Of a stretch of DNA of 64,000 nucleotides, positions 31,791 through 47,211 are shown one piece after another. The position numbers were made by a program, and so were the translations under genes. This DNA is from Gavia stellata (Eukaryota > Chordata > Aves > Gaviiformes > Gaviidae). The notes under the pieces were generated by a model. The model did not search any database. It had not been told where the DNA came from and was given only the letters and a program-made list of their open reading frames with translations. Each line of letters opens with the position of its first letter. Position 1 is the stretch's first letter. The stretch covers positions 113,166,334-113,230,333 of the forward strand of contig NC_082595.1 in NCBI RefSeq assembly GCF_030936135.1, in the 5' to 3' direction.

Positions 31791-33483
31791 CGCCGTCCCG
31801 GAGGCGCGGAGGGCGGGCGGGGGAGCGGCGGGGCCGCGCGTGTCCGTGGGCGCTCCGCGGTGCGCCGGGACACCGCCCGCCTAGGGCTCCCCGCGTGGCA
31901 GCGGGGCGTCCTGCGCGCACAGCACTGCCTTCGATAGAGCCCCGCGCGGGTGCGGAGCCCGCGTGGGGGAGCCGCGCGTGGCAGCAGCCCTGTGCGCGGG
32001 GGAGCGCGCGTGCAGCCTGCACCCCCCCCGTGCCACGGGACATCGCGCGTGCACCGCAGCGCCAGCGGTGGGGCACCCCACACACCCATCCCGTCCCGTG
32101 GGGTGTTGTGCTCACACCCCGCGGGGGGGCACCGCGGGCGGGGGCCCCACGCACTTCTCTCTGCGGTGGGGCAGCGCTCGCCCCGCGCGAGGCCATGGGG
32201 GACCCCCGCGTGCCCCCCATGGAGGGCTGGGGGCTGTCCCACCTGCAGCCCAGCGGGAGGAGCCCCCCCCCGTGCGCCCCGTCCCCGAGCAGCAGGGCAC
32301 CCCCTCCGTGTCCCCCGTGGGGCCCCTCGTGCCACCCGGGGCCAGGCTGGGCTCGCCCCGTGTCACCCCGCTCCCCCGGGCGCTGGCAGCCATCCCTGGG
32401 CACGCTGCCCGTGCCGGTCTGCCCCAGCACACCGCCGCTGCCCTATGGCCGCTGCCTGCCCCCACGTTGTCCCCTCGCCCGGCCCCACGGCCGCGGGGGA
32501 GCATCTCTGCAGCCCGAGAGGGGCCCGGGACGGGGGTCCCGTGTGCTGCCTCCCCCGGGGCCTGGGGGTCCCGTGGTCCCCGCTCAGCCCCACCGCCCCC
32601 ACCCGCAGAGCCACGTGGGGCTGCGCAGCGTGGCGGGGGGCGGCCTGAGTCCCCACGGGTCCCCCCAGCCTGTCTGCTCCCAGCTTCGGGTACCCCCAGC
32701 CCCGGTCCCCCGGCTGCCTCACCGCGCCTCCCCCATCCCAGCCTTGACCCAGCCGTGCCCCTCCTCGGCGGCCTCCCACGCCGGCCTCCCCCTCCCCTCC
32801 TCCTCCCGCCACCCGGCCTGGCACCCCCAGCCCCTGGGGGGTCCTCACCCCGCTGCCCGGCAGGGGATGCGGGTGCCGGGGTGCTCCACGCTCCAGGTGT
32901 GCCGGGGGAGCCAGGGGGCTGGGGTGGGGTGGGGCTGTGCAGCCCCCGGGGGACCCCCGCAGCCCAGGCCGGCTGGCAGCGGGTGCGGGACCCCCCCCCA
33001 GGGTGGGCCCATCGCTGCGGGCAGCTGCCTGCCCCCCGCACTGCACCCGCACCAGGCTCCCATCCCACGGGCAGGGCCTCGAGCGCACGGGCTGCAGGCG
33101 GGAACGGGGCTGGGGCACGGCGTGACCCCATGCGAGTGCCCTGCCCGGTGCATGGCCCGTGCCCACGGTGCCCTGACCGGGGCTCGGTGGCTCCCGCGTG
33201 GCTCCCGCGGTGCTGCGGCCGGGCCGTGGGGCGAGCAGGGCTCCCGTGGGCGGCCGCGGGCTGGGGGAGGCTCCGGCTGGGACAGCCCGTATCCTCCCGC
33301 TCATCCCACGGTGCCAAGGAGGGGGAGGCGAGACGCCTGCCCAGACGAGGCTGCGGGCCGGGCCGTGCCGGGAGGCGGCGGGGGGACGCGACAGCGCTCC
33401 CCGGGGCACCCCGACCCACCGGCGCTTCGTGGGGCCGAAGCGCAGGCAGGAGTGTGGGCAGGGGCTGCCCAGTGGGGCGCGGC
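31791..33483. other. GC-rich region between PREB and TCF23, no supported gene
   Basis: About 1.7 kb with high GC. Long open frames exist on both strands, including more than 600 codons on the plus strand from 31895, but none has a domain, signal peptide or recognisable family. PRR30, found here in human, is not recognisable. CGTGGCAGC-type words near 31870-32000 and 5' sequence of TCF23 are all that can be described. Confidence 0.55.
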
Positions 33484-35375
33484 ATGGCCGAGAGCGCGGG
33501 GGCAGGCGCCGGCCGGGGGTGCGGAGTGGGGCCAGCCGCCACGCACGGCTGCCCCTCGGCCACCGCCACCCCCGGCTCCCAGGGGAGGAGAGGGGCCTGC
33601 AGCCCCCCGCGAGCCGCCCGGCGCTGCCGGGGAGCGGGCGCAGGCAGGACCCCAGGGCTCTCGTCTGCCCACCCTGGCGACGTGGGGAGCCCCCCAGCAG
33701 CAGGACAGGTAAGGAGCCGGCCGAGCGTGGCAGCGGGACCCCACGGGTGGAGGCAGCAGGGAGCCCCGGGAACGCGCGTGCCACCCCTCGCCCCACTGCA
33801 CCAGAGCTGGGGGGCTGCCGGGGACGGGGTGCACGCCAGGCAGCGCCAGCACGCCCCGCCTGGGTGCAGGTCGCAGGCAGGACTGAGCCCAGTGGGGTGC
33901 AGGCAGGGGGGCACGGGTTGCCCCATGGCACGCAGGTGGGTGGGACGCAGCCCTGGGGACACAGACACCCCATGGGTCCAGGACCCGGGGCCACCCGGCT
34001 CCCCAGGGGACAGGTGGCATCGTGGAGGACGGGTGCTGTCCCCGTGCCATTGGGGGTGCATGCGGTGCCTGCCCCAGCCTCAGCTGCGGACCCTGGGATG
34101 GCTCAGCCCCCCTCTCGCCGCAGGGCCCCCCGGGGCTGCCGTGCCCCCAGAACGCGGCGCGGGAGCGGAGCCGGGTGCGTGCGCTGCGCCGGGCCTTCCT
34201 GTCGCTGCAGGCAGCCCTGCCCGCCGTGCCACCGGGCACCAAGCTCTCCAAGCTGGACGTCCTCGTCCTGGCCACCAGCTACATCGCCCACCTCAGCCAC
34301 GCGCTGGGCCGCGGGCCCCCCCCACCCATGCCCTCCCGCCCACTCCGTGGACACCCACTCCTGCACCCCATGAAGGTGAGACCCAGGGCACCCCCGTCTC
34401 GGGCTCCAGCTCCCCGGCATCAGTCCCCGGGACCCCCCTTGCATGACGGCACCCGGTCACTGGGGTCCCCCGTTACCCCCCATGCATGAGAGCCCCCGGA
34501 GTCCCCCAGTGCACGATGCAGCTGGTCCCTGGGGTCCCCCGTTACCCCCCATGCATGCGAGCCCCCGGGGTCCCCCAGTGCATGATGCAGCTGGTCCCTG
34601 GGGTCCCCCGTTACCCCCTGTGCATGCGAATCCCCGGGGTCCCCCAGTGCACGATGCAGCTGGTCCCTGGGGTCCCCCGTTACCCCCCATGCATGCGAGT
34701 CCCCGGGGTCCCCCACTGCACGATGCAGCTGGTCCCTGGGGTCCCCAGTTCCCTCGACTTGCAGCCCCTCCGCCCCAGGGTCCCCCGCATGCCCCGGGCA
34801 CACCGACAGCCAGTCCCCGGGGTCCCCCATCCCCAGGCGTGGGGCACCGGGAGCAGCAGGACAAGGGACCCCCCCACCCAGCCCCGACCCCTCTCCCTCT
34901 CTTGCAGAAGTGGCCGATGCGCTCCCGCCTCTACGCCGGCCCCTGGGGGGCCCCCGGGCCTGACCCCCCCGGGGCAGCCGCAGCCACCAGCAGCCACGAG
35001 CACGCAGGCCTGGGGGACAGCAGGCTGGCAAGGGGGGACAGCCCCCCCGCCCCCCCAGGGTGCCCACAGCCACGGGACCCCCCGCGCCTGCTCCCTCCCC
35101 ACAGCACAGGGAGGCCATGTCCCAGGGTGGGGGGCAGCAGCCGGGACAGGGGGGGCCAGTGCCAGCGGGATCCACACCCCCATCCCGCACGGGGGTCTGC
35201 AAGCTCCGCAGGGACAGGGTGGGCAGCGGGATGCCCAGGCTCTCTGCCCGCAGCCGGGCGGGACACGGGCCACAACCCCGGGGGCCGGCGGAGCGGGCAG
35301 GGATGGGTGCGGGGGGCGCGTGCCCCACGCTGCCCACGGGAGCTGGGGGCCACCTGGCCCGATCCGCAGCAATAA
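33484..35375 (+). CDS. TCF23: TCF23 (bHLH transcription factor 23)
   Basis: Class II bHLH protein; the mammalian protein inhibits E-box binding by other bHLH factors and acts in the uterus and muscle lineages. Exons read as 33484-33708, 34124-34375 and 34908-35375, all phase 0, giving 314 aa (human 214). The middle exon holds the bHLH: basic part [16 protein letters not shown], then helix-loop-helix [19 protein letters not shown] and [15 protein letters not shown]. The last exon starts [11 protein letters not shown] as in mammals, then continues as a Gly/Pro-rich tail with no visible homology. Its TAA lies inside the AATAAA poly(A) signal. The first exon is supported only by ATG context, an open frame and the donor CAG-GTAAGG. 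The bHLH exon is certain; the ends are less so. Confidence 0.85.
34440..34760. repeat. 69-bp tandem repeat in TCF23 intron 2
   Basis: GATGCAGCTGGTCCC recurs at 34515, 34584, 34653 and 34722, an exact 69-bp spacing, with partial copies at each end. It lies within the intron between TCF23 exons 34124-34375 and 34908-35375. Confidence 0.93.
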
Positions 35376-35376
35376 A
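35371..35376 (+). terminator. TCF23: TCF23 poly(A) signal overlapping the stop codon
   Basis: AATAAA whose bases 35373-35375 are the in-frame TAA of the last TCF23 exon. Confidence 0.7.
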
Positions 35377-35767
35377 CCTGCAGCGAGCACCCGCCGCATG
35401 CCTCCTGCCTCAGCTGCACCAGGGGCTGCGGGACCCTCACCCTGGGCCCTGCCCCGGCTCCGCTGTGCCCCGAGGGTGGGGAGGTGGGGGCCCTGCGCAC
35501 CCCCAGCCATGGAGCAGCTGCCCCCCCCAGCTGCGCTCACCTGGCTCCCCCGGCCGGGCCCCCCCCCGGCCCCACGCCATGGGAAAGGGGCCAGGGCCAA
35601 GGCTGACGCCGTAAATCTCCCTGGCTGGCGAGGCTCCCGCTGCCGGGGGACAGCGGGGCCCCCCCGCCGCTTTGGGAGATGGGGGTCCCACCTCCCTGCA
35701 GGCTCCTGGGGGATGGCAGGGAGGGGGCTGGTCCCGGGGCTCCTCCGACACCTGCGCTCCAGAACCA

Positions 35768-35773
35768 TTTATT
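35768..35773 (-). terminator. SLC5A6: SLC5A6 poly(A) signal
   Basis: TTTATT on the plus strand is AATAAA on the minus strand, about 505 bases past the SLC5A6 stop codon at 36276-36278. It faces the TCF23 end about 390 bases away. Confidence 0.75.
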
Positions 35774-36275
35774 GGGGGGACGACGAACACACAGAGGGGT
35801 GACGGGGGGCTGGGGGGGGGGGGCGCTCGGCGCCCTGAGGGGTCCAGGTGGCCCCCAGCCCAGGAGCGGTGCAGTAAGGCACGTGGCCAGGCCAGGGGCA
35901 CCAGGCAGCGTCCCATCCGGGGGGCGGAGGGCACCGCTCCCCCACACCCCTGGTCCCAGAGCCCCCCCACGGGCCGGGGGGGCAGAGGCCTGCGTGGGCA
36001 CTGGCAGCATCCAGCAGTCGCCCCAGCGCAGGCAGCCGGAGGGTCCGGGGCTCGGGGCCAGCCCGGTACGGGCGAAGGCAGAGAGGCCCTGCGCTGCTCG
36101 CAGGGGGTGCAGCCCAGCCAGCCCCCCCCCGCCGGCAGGCACCCAGCCCCTCCCGCTTATTTGGTGCTCCCCAGCCATGTGCAGGTGCCCTGCGGGGGGG
36201 TCCACGCCCCCCGGCAAGTGGGACGCTGGGGAAAGGTGCGGGGGGTGGCCGGGACCCCCATGCTGGGGGGGGTTC

Positions 36276-39879
<3,604 letters not shown>

Positions 39880-40031
39880 GGTGAGCGTCTCCTGTTGCCG
39901 CTGCCCCGCCGGAGCTGCCGCTGCTGCTCGGCCGCCCGCCCTGGCTGCGCCCCGCCGGCCTCATGGGCACACCAAGCGCCGGCAGACACCCCGGCAGTGG
40001 GTCCCGGCCAGCATCTCCCCAGCACTCGGAG
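39880..40031 (-). other. SLC5A6: SLC5A6 5' UTR part of first coding exon
   Basis: A minus-strand acceptor (CTCCTCCTGCAG) at 40032-40033 marks the likely beginning of the exon that contains the ATG. The UTR holds other ATGs upstream of the start, near 39962 and 40010. Confidence 0.6.
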
Positions 40032-40033
40032 CT

Positions 40034-42150
40034 GCAGGAGGAGGGACGGGCGTCAGCACTGGACAGGCCACCCTGGGAGCTGCAGGAGACACTGCAGGGA
40101 CCTTCGCTCGCTCCTCTGTCTCAGTCTCAAGGACCCAGCGCAGGGGGGTCAGGCTGGACGAGGAACGTCCCCTTAACCCTTCTCCTCCCTCTGGGCTGGG
40201 CTCCGCGGCGCCCACCCCCTGGGCTGCCCGACCTGCCCCCGCCAAGCGAAACAGGAGCCTCTTCCAAAGAGCACTGAGGCCACGGTTGCAAAAACAGTCC
40301 CACCCAGGACCCCTGCAGCACCGGCCCTGCCAGCCCCACGCAGCCCCGCCAAGCCCGGCAGAACCAGCCCTGCATGGCCAAACCCAACACAACCGCCCCC
40401 GGTGCAGGACAGCCCCGCCAAGCCCGGCAGCACCAGTCCTGCTCCGACAGCGCCCGGCCCAGCCAAACACAACACAACCCAACCGCCCCGGCACCGCGCA
40501 GCACTGCCAAGCCCGGCAGAGACGCCCCTGGTGCGAGAGCCCAGCCAAGCCCAGCACAACTGCCCCGGCCCTGGCGCCAGCCAGCCACGCTAGGGCCGGC
40601 ACAGCCCAGCCAGCGCCGGAGCGGCCGCCCCCACACAAGCCCAACCTGCAGGAACAGCCCTGCAGGACCCACGGACGGGGCTGGAGAGGGCGGACGGACA
40701 GGCAGCGGACCCCAGTCTGTGCTGGTGAGGAGGTGCAGGAGGAGCCCTGGCACCCTCACCCAGCTGAGCAGTTGGGCAGGGTGACCCCCACGACACGCAC
40801 CCCACACAGCCAGGGATGGAGTGCCGGCCTCAGGGGCTCTGGGCACCAGCCAGCCGGAGCAGACGCCGGAGCTGCTGCTGGCCCTGGCACCCCCCTGCCC
40901 TGCTCACAGGCGCACCCCCAGGGGCCCCTGCTGAGCCTCTGCCCCCACCCAGCCCCTGCGGAGCTGGAGGGGACGGCTGGGCAGGCCCAGGAGCGGGGCG
41001 GGGAGGGGGCACGAGCAGAGACCCTCCTCCGCCAGCGGGCAAGGGGCTGCGGGGAGCGGGGAGCCAGGAGAGGCGAGAGCCGGGAGAATGGCGGGCACCG
41101 GTGGGGCAGAGGGTGCTGGGTGTGGAGGGACGCCATGCCACCGTACCGGTGGGGCAGCGTTAGGGGCTGCCACGAGGCAGCACAGGGCACATGGAGGACG
41201 AAGCCAGGCTGGCGGTGGCGAGGGGGCAGGCAGGGGGGCTGGCGCTGCGCCTGCTGTGATCCCCGGAGGAATGCCTGCCCGGGGCATGCCTGGGGGGATT
41301 AGGCTGAGCCCCGCCTGGCACCCCTGTGCCCGGCACAGCTTGCCTGGGCCTGCCCGCCGCAGGGGCCAGGGGACTGGGGCGGCTGTGCTGGCACGGGGCC
41401 CCACGGCAGCGCCGGCCAGGAGGGAAGGGGGTGAGAGGGCAGCGCCTCCCCACCTCGCACATCACCGTCCCTGGCCGGGACGCCACCCCGCGCGGCGCAA
41501 CGCCTGGGCAGGGTCCAAGGTCAATCCACCACATTCCACCGCGGAGAGTAAACACAGGACGGGCAGCGCCGCGGTCCGCGACGGCTGCCCCGCCGGCACC
41601 GCAGCCCCAGGCGTCCTCAGCTCAAGGCTCCCCTGTACCTCGGAGGCCCCTTGGTGTCCCTGAGGCCCTGCTGCCCCGAGCCCCGGTGTCCCCCGCTGTC
41701 CCCGGCCCAAGGCCCCGCTCCCCATCCCCTGGTGACCCTGCCCGAGGCCTCGCTGCCCCCTCCCCTGAAGCCCCCCAGTCCCCGGCCCAAGTCCCCAGCC
41801 CCCCAAAACGCAGCGTCCCCGTCCCAAGGCCCCGCTCCCCCGCGGTGCCCCGTGTCCCCGGGCTGCGGCCCCGCTCCCCCTCCCCTGCCTTCCCCTTCCC
41901 GTTCCCCGTCACCCGGTGTCCCCGGTGCCCCTGCCCGCGGCCCGGCCCTCCTGTCCCCCCGTGCCCTCGGTCACCTCCCTCGAGGGGCCGCTGCCCAGCC
42001 CCGGTGTCCCCGGTGTCCCCAGGCCGCGTCCCTGCTCCCCCTCCCCGGGGTCCCCGGGCCCCCGCTGTCCCCCGCAGCCCCGGGCCCGGAGCCCCGGGGC
42101 CGCAGGTGTCGGCCGAGGGCGAGGCGGGACAGGCGGCCGCAGGGCCAGGC
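40034..42150. other. intron / intergenic sequence between SLC5A6 and its leader exon
   Basis: No protein gene is supported. 40280-40640 contains loosely repeated AGCCCCGCCAAGCCCGGCAG and CCAGCACAAC words. 41640-42100 is a C-rich stretch with repeated GGTGTCCCCGGTGCCCC words. It probably forms the first SLC5A6 intron. Confidence 0.5.
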
Positions 42151-42825
42151 CGGGCCCCGGCGTGCGGGGCGGCTCCCGGCCGGGGGCGGGCCGTGACCTT
42201 GGGGGGCCGCGGCGGCCCCGGTGCGACACTCACCGGCGGCGGCGACGGGCGCGGAAGAGCGCGGCCCATGTGCCGCCCTGACAGCCGCCGGCGCGCCCTG
42301 ATGACGCGCGGAGGGCGCAGCGCTGCCCTCACCCGCTGCCGCTTCCGCCCGGCCCGCCCCGCCCCCGCGCGCCCTGATGGCGTCAGCGGCCGCCGCCGGA
42401 GGGGCCCCGGCCCCGGCCGCGCTCCGCTGCTCCCGGCGGGTCACCGCGCCCCGGCCGCGGTCCCGCTCGGGGCAGGGCACGGTCCCGCCCCGCGGCCGCC
42501 CACCCCTGCGGGGCCTCCCGCCGGGCCCAGCCGCCTCCCGCCCGCCGCCCCCCGGTGGCGGCCCGCGGCCAGCCCTCGCCGTGCCGGGGCACCGGCGGCT
42601 TCCCCCGCGCCCTCCCCCGGCCCCGGCCCGCATCTCCCCGCCGGGCCGGGCTCCCCCCCCTCCCGCGGGGCCGCGCCGCCGCCCGCCCTGCCCTGCCCCG
42701 GCCCCGGGCGGCGGCGCTGCCGGCCGTGCCCGCCAGGGGGCGCCCTCGCACCGGGCGTGTCCGGCGGGGCGGTCCCGGAAGAGCCCCGGGGCGGGGTCGG
42801 GGGGTGCCCGGGCTCGGCCGGGGCC
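42150..42825. promoter_or_regulatory. CpG island between SLC5A6 and ATRAID, putative bidirectional promoter
   Basis: Very CpG-dense. A strong minus-strand donor (GTGAGTGTCG) at 42228-42233 defines a non-coding SLC5A6 leader exon starting at 42234 and extending right. ATRAID starts at 42826 on the other strand. SLC5A6 and ATRAID are head to head in human too. No TATA box is seen; GC boxes are frequent. GACGCGC and TGATGACG words near 42290-42310 are possible CRE-like elements. Confidence 0.6.
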
Positions 42826-45800
42826 ATGGGCGCCTTCCTCCTCCTCCTCCTCCTCCTCCCGCTGCTGCTGCCGCCGCCCCGGGCCGCCGGTGGTGCGGCG
42901 GTGAGCGGCGGGGGACCGGGGGCGGAGCGGGGACCGGGGGGTGCCCGGGTCTGGCGATGCCGGGCGACGGGGGGGGCGCGGGGCCGGGGAGTGCCCGGGG
43001 TCGGAGGTGCCCGGGTCGGGGGGGGCCGGGGGTCGGCGAGTTCCCGGTCGGGGCGGGCGGGGGGCTCGGAGGGGGCCCGGTTCGGGGGGGCCGGGGAGTG
43101 CCCGGTGGTGGGGGGAGCCCGGAGGGGGCCCGGTTCGGGGGGGCCGGGGAGTGCCCGGTGGTGGAGGGGGCCCGGGTCGGGGGGGCCGGGGAGGGGGGCT
43201 CGGAGGGTCCCCGGTTCGGGGGGGCCGGGGGGTCGGCGAGTGCCCGGTCGGGGGGGGCTCGGAGGGTCCCCGGTTCGGGGGGGCCGGGGTCGGCGGTGCT
43301 CGGATCGGGGGGCTCCGGGAGTCAGGGGTGCCGGGGGTGGCCCGGGGGTCGGGGGGTGCCCGTGTGGGTGCCACCCGTGCCCCCCCCCCGAACGCCCCCC
43401 CCCAGGTGTGCGGGCGCTGCCCGGGGCCGCTGCGGAACGGCTCCGTCGTGGCCCAGTACTGCGCGTCCCGGACCGGCACCGAGAGCGAGGGGCGCTGCTG
43501 CCGGGAACGGGGCGCCCGCCCGGAGCGTCTGCTCGGGTACGGGGTGACGGGGGGGAACGGGGGGTGCACGGGCTGGGTGCGAGGCAGGCCTGCGCTGGGG
43601 GGTGCTGGGGGTGCAGAGGGTGTCGGGGGCCGCATGATGGGGCTGCTCGGGGTGCCGGAGGGTGCCTGGCGCAGGGGGGTGGCAGGGTGGGTGTTGGGGG
43701 ACACGGGGGGGGTCAGGGGAACGCGGGGGGTGTGGGGGTGTGGGTGGGGAGCACGCAGGATGGGGTGCAAGTGGGTGCCGGGCCCGCTGACGTCCCTGTC
43801 CTGACTGCTGCTCCCTCCCAGGCTGGACCTGAGCAACTGCTCCCTGCACAGCCTCCCCCCGGGGCTGGCCGAGGCCGCGGCCGCCGTCGTCCTGTGAGTC
43901 CCTGCGCCCCCTCCTGCTCCCCGCGAGGGGCTGGGCCGGGCAGGGAGGGGGGTCTGGTGGGACACCCCTCCGTTGAGCCCGGGGGCCAGCGCAGCCCTGC
44001 CTTGCCGGTCCCCATCTCCACCACCGCCGTCCCCAGGCCCCACGGCACCCCGCTCCCCGGGGGACGCCAGCCGCTCTCCGTCCTGTTTGAACAGTGGTGG
44101 CAGTCAGGGGTAGTCCCCATTGACCGGCAAAAGGGAAATGTCCCCCCCGTTTTTAAAAGGGGTAAAGGGGGGTACCCTGGGAACCACCAGCCAGGCAGCC
44201 TCACCTCTGTGCCCCGTCAGAGCATGGAGCAGATCCTCCCGGAAGCTCTGTCAAGGTGTACGGATGGCAAGGAGGTGATGTGGGACAGCCAGCATGGCTT
44301 CACCGAGGGCAAATCGTGCCCGACCAACCTGGTGGCCTTCTACGGTGGAGGGACCGTGCTGGTGGATCAGGGGAGAGCAGCGGATGTCATCTGCCTGGAC
44401 TTTTGACACAGTCTCACACAACATCCTTGTCAGTAAATTGGAGAGCTGTGGGTTCGGGGGATGGACCGTTCAATGGATAAGGAATTGCCTGGGTGGCCAC
44501 GTCCAAAGGGTTGCAGTCAATGAACAGCTCAGTGTCCCAATGGAGATCCGTAACAAGTGGTGTCCCTCCGGGGTCCGTACTGGGATCGCTACTGTTCAAC
44601 GTTTTATTAACGACATAGTGGGACTGAGCGCACCCTCAGCGGGTCTGCGGATGGCACCAAGCTGCGTGGTGCGGTTGATTCGCTGGAGGCGGGGGCTGGC
44701 ACCCCTGGGAGCTGGGCAGGCTGCGGGGGGGCACGTGTGAACCTCCGGAGGTTCAACAGGGCCAAGGGCAAGGTTCTGCTCCGGGGTCAGGGCAACCCCC
44801 GGTACCAGTCCGGGCTGGGGGTGAAGGGATGGAGAGCAGCCCTGCGGAGAAGGACTTGGGGGTACTGGTGGATGAAAAGCTGGACGTGAGCCGGCAATGA
44901 GCACTCACAGCCCAGAAAGCCAACCACATCCTGGGCTGCATCCCCAGCAGCGTGGCCAGCAGGTCGAGGGAGGGGATTCTGCCCCTCGACACCGCTCTGG
45001 TGAGACCCCCCTGGAGCACTGCGTCCAGCTCTGGGGTCCCCAGCACAGGGAAGACATGGACCTGTTGGAGCGGGTCCAGAGGAGGCCACGGAGATGGTCA
45101 GAGGGCTGGAACAGCTCTGCTGTGAGGACAGGCTGGGAGAGATGGGGTTGTTCAGCCTGGAGAAGAGAAGGCTCCGGGGAGACCGTCCTGCGGCCTTTCA
45201 GTACTTAAAGGGGCTTGTAGGAAAGATGGGGAGAGACTTTTTACCAGGACATGTAGTGACAGGACAAGAAGCGATGATTTTAAACTGAAAGAGAGTAGAT
45301 TTAGATTGGGTATAGGGAAGAAATTTCTTACACTGAGGGTGGTGAGGCACTGGCACAGGTTCCCCAGAGAGGCTGTGGATGCCCCATCCCTGGAAGTGTT
45401 CAAGGTCAGGTTTGATGGGGCTTTGAGCCACCTGGTCTAGTGGAAGGTGTCCCTGCCCATGGCAGGGGGGTGGAACTGGGTGATCTTTGAGGTCCCTTCC
45501 AACCCAAACCACTCTGTGACCCTCTGACACCATCCCAGAGATACCTTGTCCCTTCCCCAGGGTTGTTGTCCCTGCCAGGGAGCAGCCTGGCTCCAGGGAC
45601 CCCCACCCTGTTCCACAGCCCCCGCCTGCCCTGCACGGGGGCACCCCTGCGGCCGTGCTGAGGCCGGTGCTTTGTGGGCACCCGCGGCAGCGGCAGGTGG
45701 GGGTCCATGGCGCCTGGTGTGTGTTTGCAGGGACCTGACGGAGAACCCCCTGACAGCCCTCCCCAACGGCTCCTTCCTGGGCTTCACCCACCTGCAGCGC

Positions 45801-46426
45801 CTGTGAGTACCGGGGAGCGGGGGGACGGATGCGGGGGACGCTGCGGTGCCGGGCGCTGAGCTATGCTCCCCAGCGCGGTGCCGCTGGCGCTGGAGTGCCC
45901 GGGCGGGAGCAGCGCCTGGGAGGAGGTGACGACGCACGGGAGCAGCCGGCTCTGCCAGGGCCAGAGGAACCCCTGCAACAGCTCCGGGGAGCTCGGTACG
46001 GCGGGGGGCCGGGGGGCCGTGTCCCTGGCACTGGGCGCTGCGGGGCTGGCGGGTGGGGGGCTGGTCCTGGCCTGGCCCCGTGACCCCCCGCTCTGCTCCA
46101 CCAGCCTGGCCGTGCCCTGAGAACGCCGCCTGCGCCCCGGATGGCCCCGGCCTCATCCAGTGCCTCTGCAACAGCCCCTTCCATGGCTACAAGTGCCTGC
46201 GCGAGGTGAGCGCCTGCAGGACAGCACCCCCCTCTCCAAGTGCCCCCCGGCCGGAGCCGGAGCAGCGTGGGCTGCGTGGGGCGGGGGGGGGGCAGCACCA
46301 CTCACTGCTGCCTCCTCGCAGGGCACGTTCCCCATGCTGCTCTTCTGCGGGATCCTGGGAGCTGCCACCCTGGCCCTGTCCCTCCTGCTGTGGGGCACCC
46401 AGCGCCGGAAGGCCAAGACCCCCTGA
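42826..46426 (+). CDS. ATRAID: ATRAID (all-trans retinoic acid induced differentiation factor)
   Basis: Single-pass lysosomal/endomembrane glycoprotein, required in mammals for nitrogen bisphosphonate action. Exons: 42826-42900, 43406-43536, 43822-43893, 45731-45802, 45874-45995, 46105-46205 and 46322-46426, giving 225 aa (human 229). Exon 1 is a signal peptide with a run of leucines encoded by a CTC repeat. Then come a cysteine-containing N-terminal part ([13 protein letters not shown]), two leucine-rich-repeat-like exons ([31 protein letters not shown]), an EGF-like cysteine cluster ([10 protein letters not shown] to GYKCLRE), a membrane helix ([19 protein letters not shown]) and the cytoplasmic tail QRRKAKTP. 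Two 72-nt exons encode the repeats. Intron 3 contains a CR1 element. Confidence 0.95.
44085..45530 (+). mobile_element. CR1 LINE, 5'-truncated, in ATRAID intron 3
   Basis: Sense-orientation remnant of a CR1 reverse transcriptase frame. Fragments readable in successive frames include [18 protein letters not shown] and [13 protein letters not shown], followed downstream by the conserved CR1 3' tail (GGAACTGGGTGATCTTTGAGG, then CCCTTCCAACCCAAACCA). The frame is broken by stops and indels, so the copy is inactive. It inserted in the intron and shares the ATRAID strand. Confidence 0.92.
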
Positions 46427-46550
46427 GGACGGGGGGGGCTGCGCCAGTGCCTCTGCAGAGGCCGGGGCAGGGTTGGGGGGCTCTGGGGGCTCCATGTCCT
46501 GGGGGGCTCCGTGACCTGGGGTCTGGCTCGCCATGTGGGGACTGCGGGTG

Positions 46551-46556
46551 AATAAA
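46551..46556 (+). terminator. ATRAID: ATRAID poly(A) signal
   Basis: AATAAA 125 bases after the TGA stop. It lies about 230 bases before the first U1 enhancer octamer. Confidence 0.88.
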
Positions 46557-46788
46557 GCATTCTGTCCGTGTGTCTGTCCGACTCCCTCCCGGGGCAGGCG
46601 GGGTGCGGGCAGCTCCGCGGGGCGGTGCGGGACCCCGCCGTGCTGGGAAGAGCTCGCACCGCTCCTCGCACCCCTGGCCCCGAAACTGCGCCGCGCTGGG
46701 GGGGGGCTGCGGCGGGGACTCGGCGGGACCCGAACCCGCGGAGCCGGGGACGGAGAAGACGCGGGGCGGAGCCGCCAGGGGCGGGGCC

Positions 46789-47005
46789 ATGCAGATAGTG
46801 GTGCCGCCGCTCCGAGATGCTGGGGGTGGGGCATGCAGATCTGGCGCCGCGCGGGATGACGGGAGCCCAACGCGCCACGACGGCGCCGGCCACGGGTGTG
46901 CGCGGGGGCTGCGTGGGACTGCGCGGCGGCAGACAGTGGGGCGCGTGAGGGTCAATGTCACGGTTCGCGCGTGGGTCTTGGGCGTCGGTGTCCGTGTCGT
47001 GATTG
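46789..47005 (+). promoter_or_regulatory. U1 snRNA promoter, copy 1 (DSE and PSE)
   Basis: Two octamer-type motifs ATGCAGAT, at 46789-46796 and 46833-46840 (-215), the second followed by a GGGATGACGGGAG block like an SPH/ZNF143 site. The PSE candidate GTGTCCGTGTCGTGATTG is at 46988-47005, exactly -60 to -43 from the RNA start. No TATA box, as expected for an RNA polymerase II snRNA gene. Confidence 0.85.
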
Positions 47006-47047
47006 TATGTGCACGGGTATGAGGGTGTGGCAGCAAGATTACAAAGC

Positions 47048-47211
47048 ATACTTACCTGGCAGGGGAGACACCATGATCATGCAGGTGGTTTTCCCAGGGC
47101 GAGGCTCATCCCCTGCACTCCGGGTGTGCTGACCCCTGCGATTTCCCCAAATGCGGGAAACTCGACTGCATAATTTGTGGTAGTGGGGGACTGCGTTCGC
47201 GCTCTCCCCTG
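47048..47211 (+). ncRNA. U1 spliceosomal snRNA, copy 1
   Basis: 164 nt, the usual U1 length. The 5' end ATACTTACCTG pairs with 5' splice sites. Stem-loops I to III, the Sm site AATTTGTGG and the terminal hairpin ending CCCCTG are all present. The 3' box GTGCCAAAAAGAGAG follows at 47220-47234. Compared with human U1 as I recall it, the stem-loop I loop reads ATCATGCAG (human AUCACGAAG) and the stem-loop II loop reads CCTGCAC (human AUUGCAC). These are the U1-70K and U1A contact sites. The gene converges with copy 2. Confidence 0.96.

Noticed and set aside
31895-33712. 605-codon open frame before TCF23 as a separate gene (PRR30 candidate)
   Set aside because: Composition matches random GC-rich sequence, other frames are similarly open, and no recognisable domain is present. 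Only the short frame starting at 33484 fits TCF23 phase.
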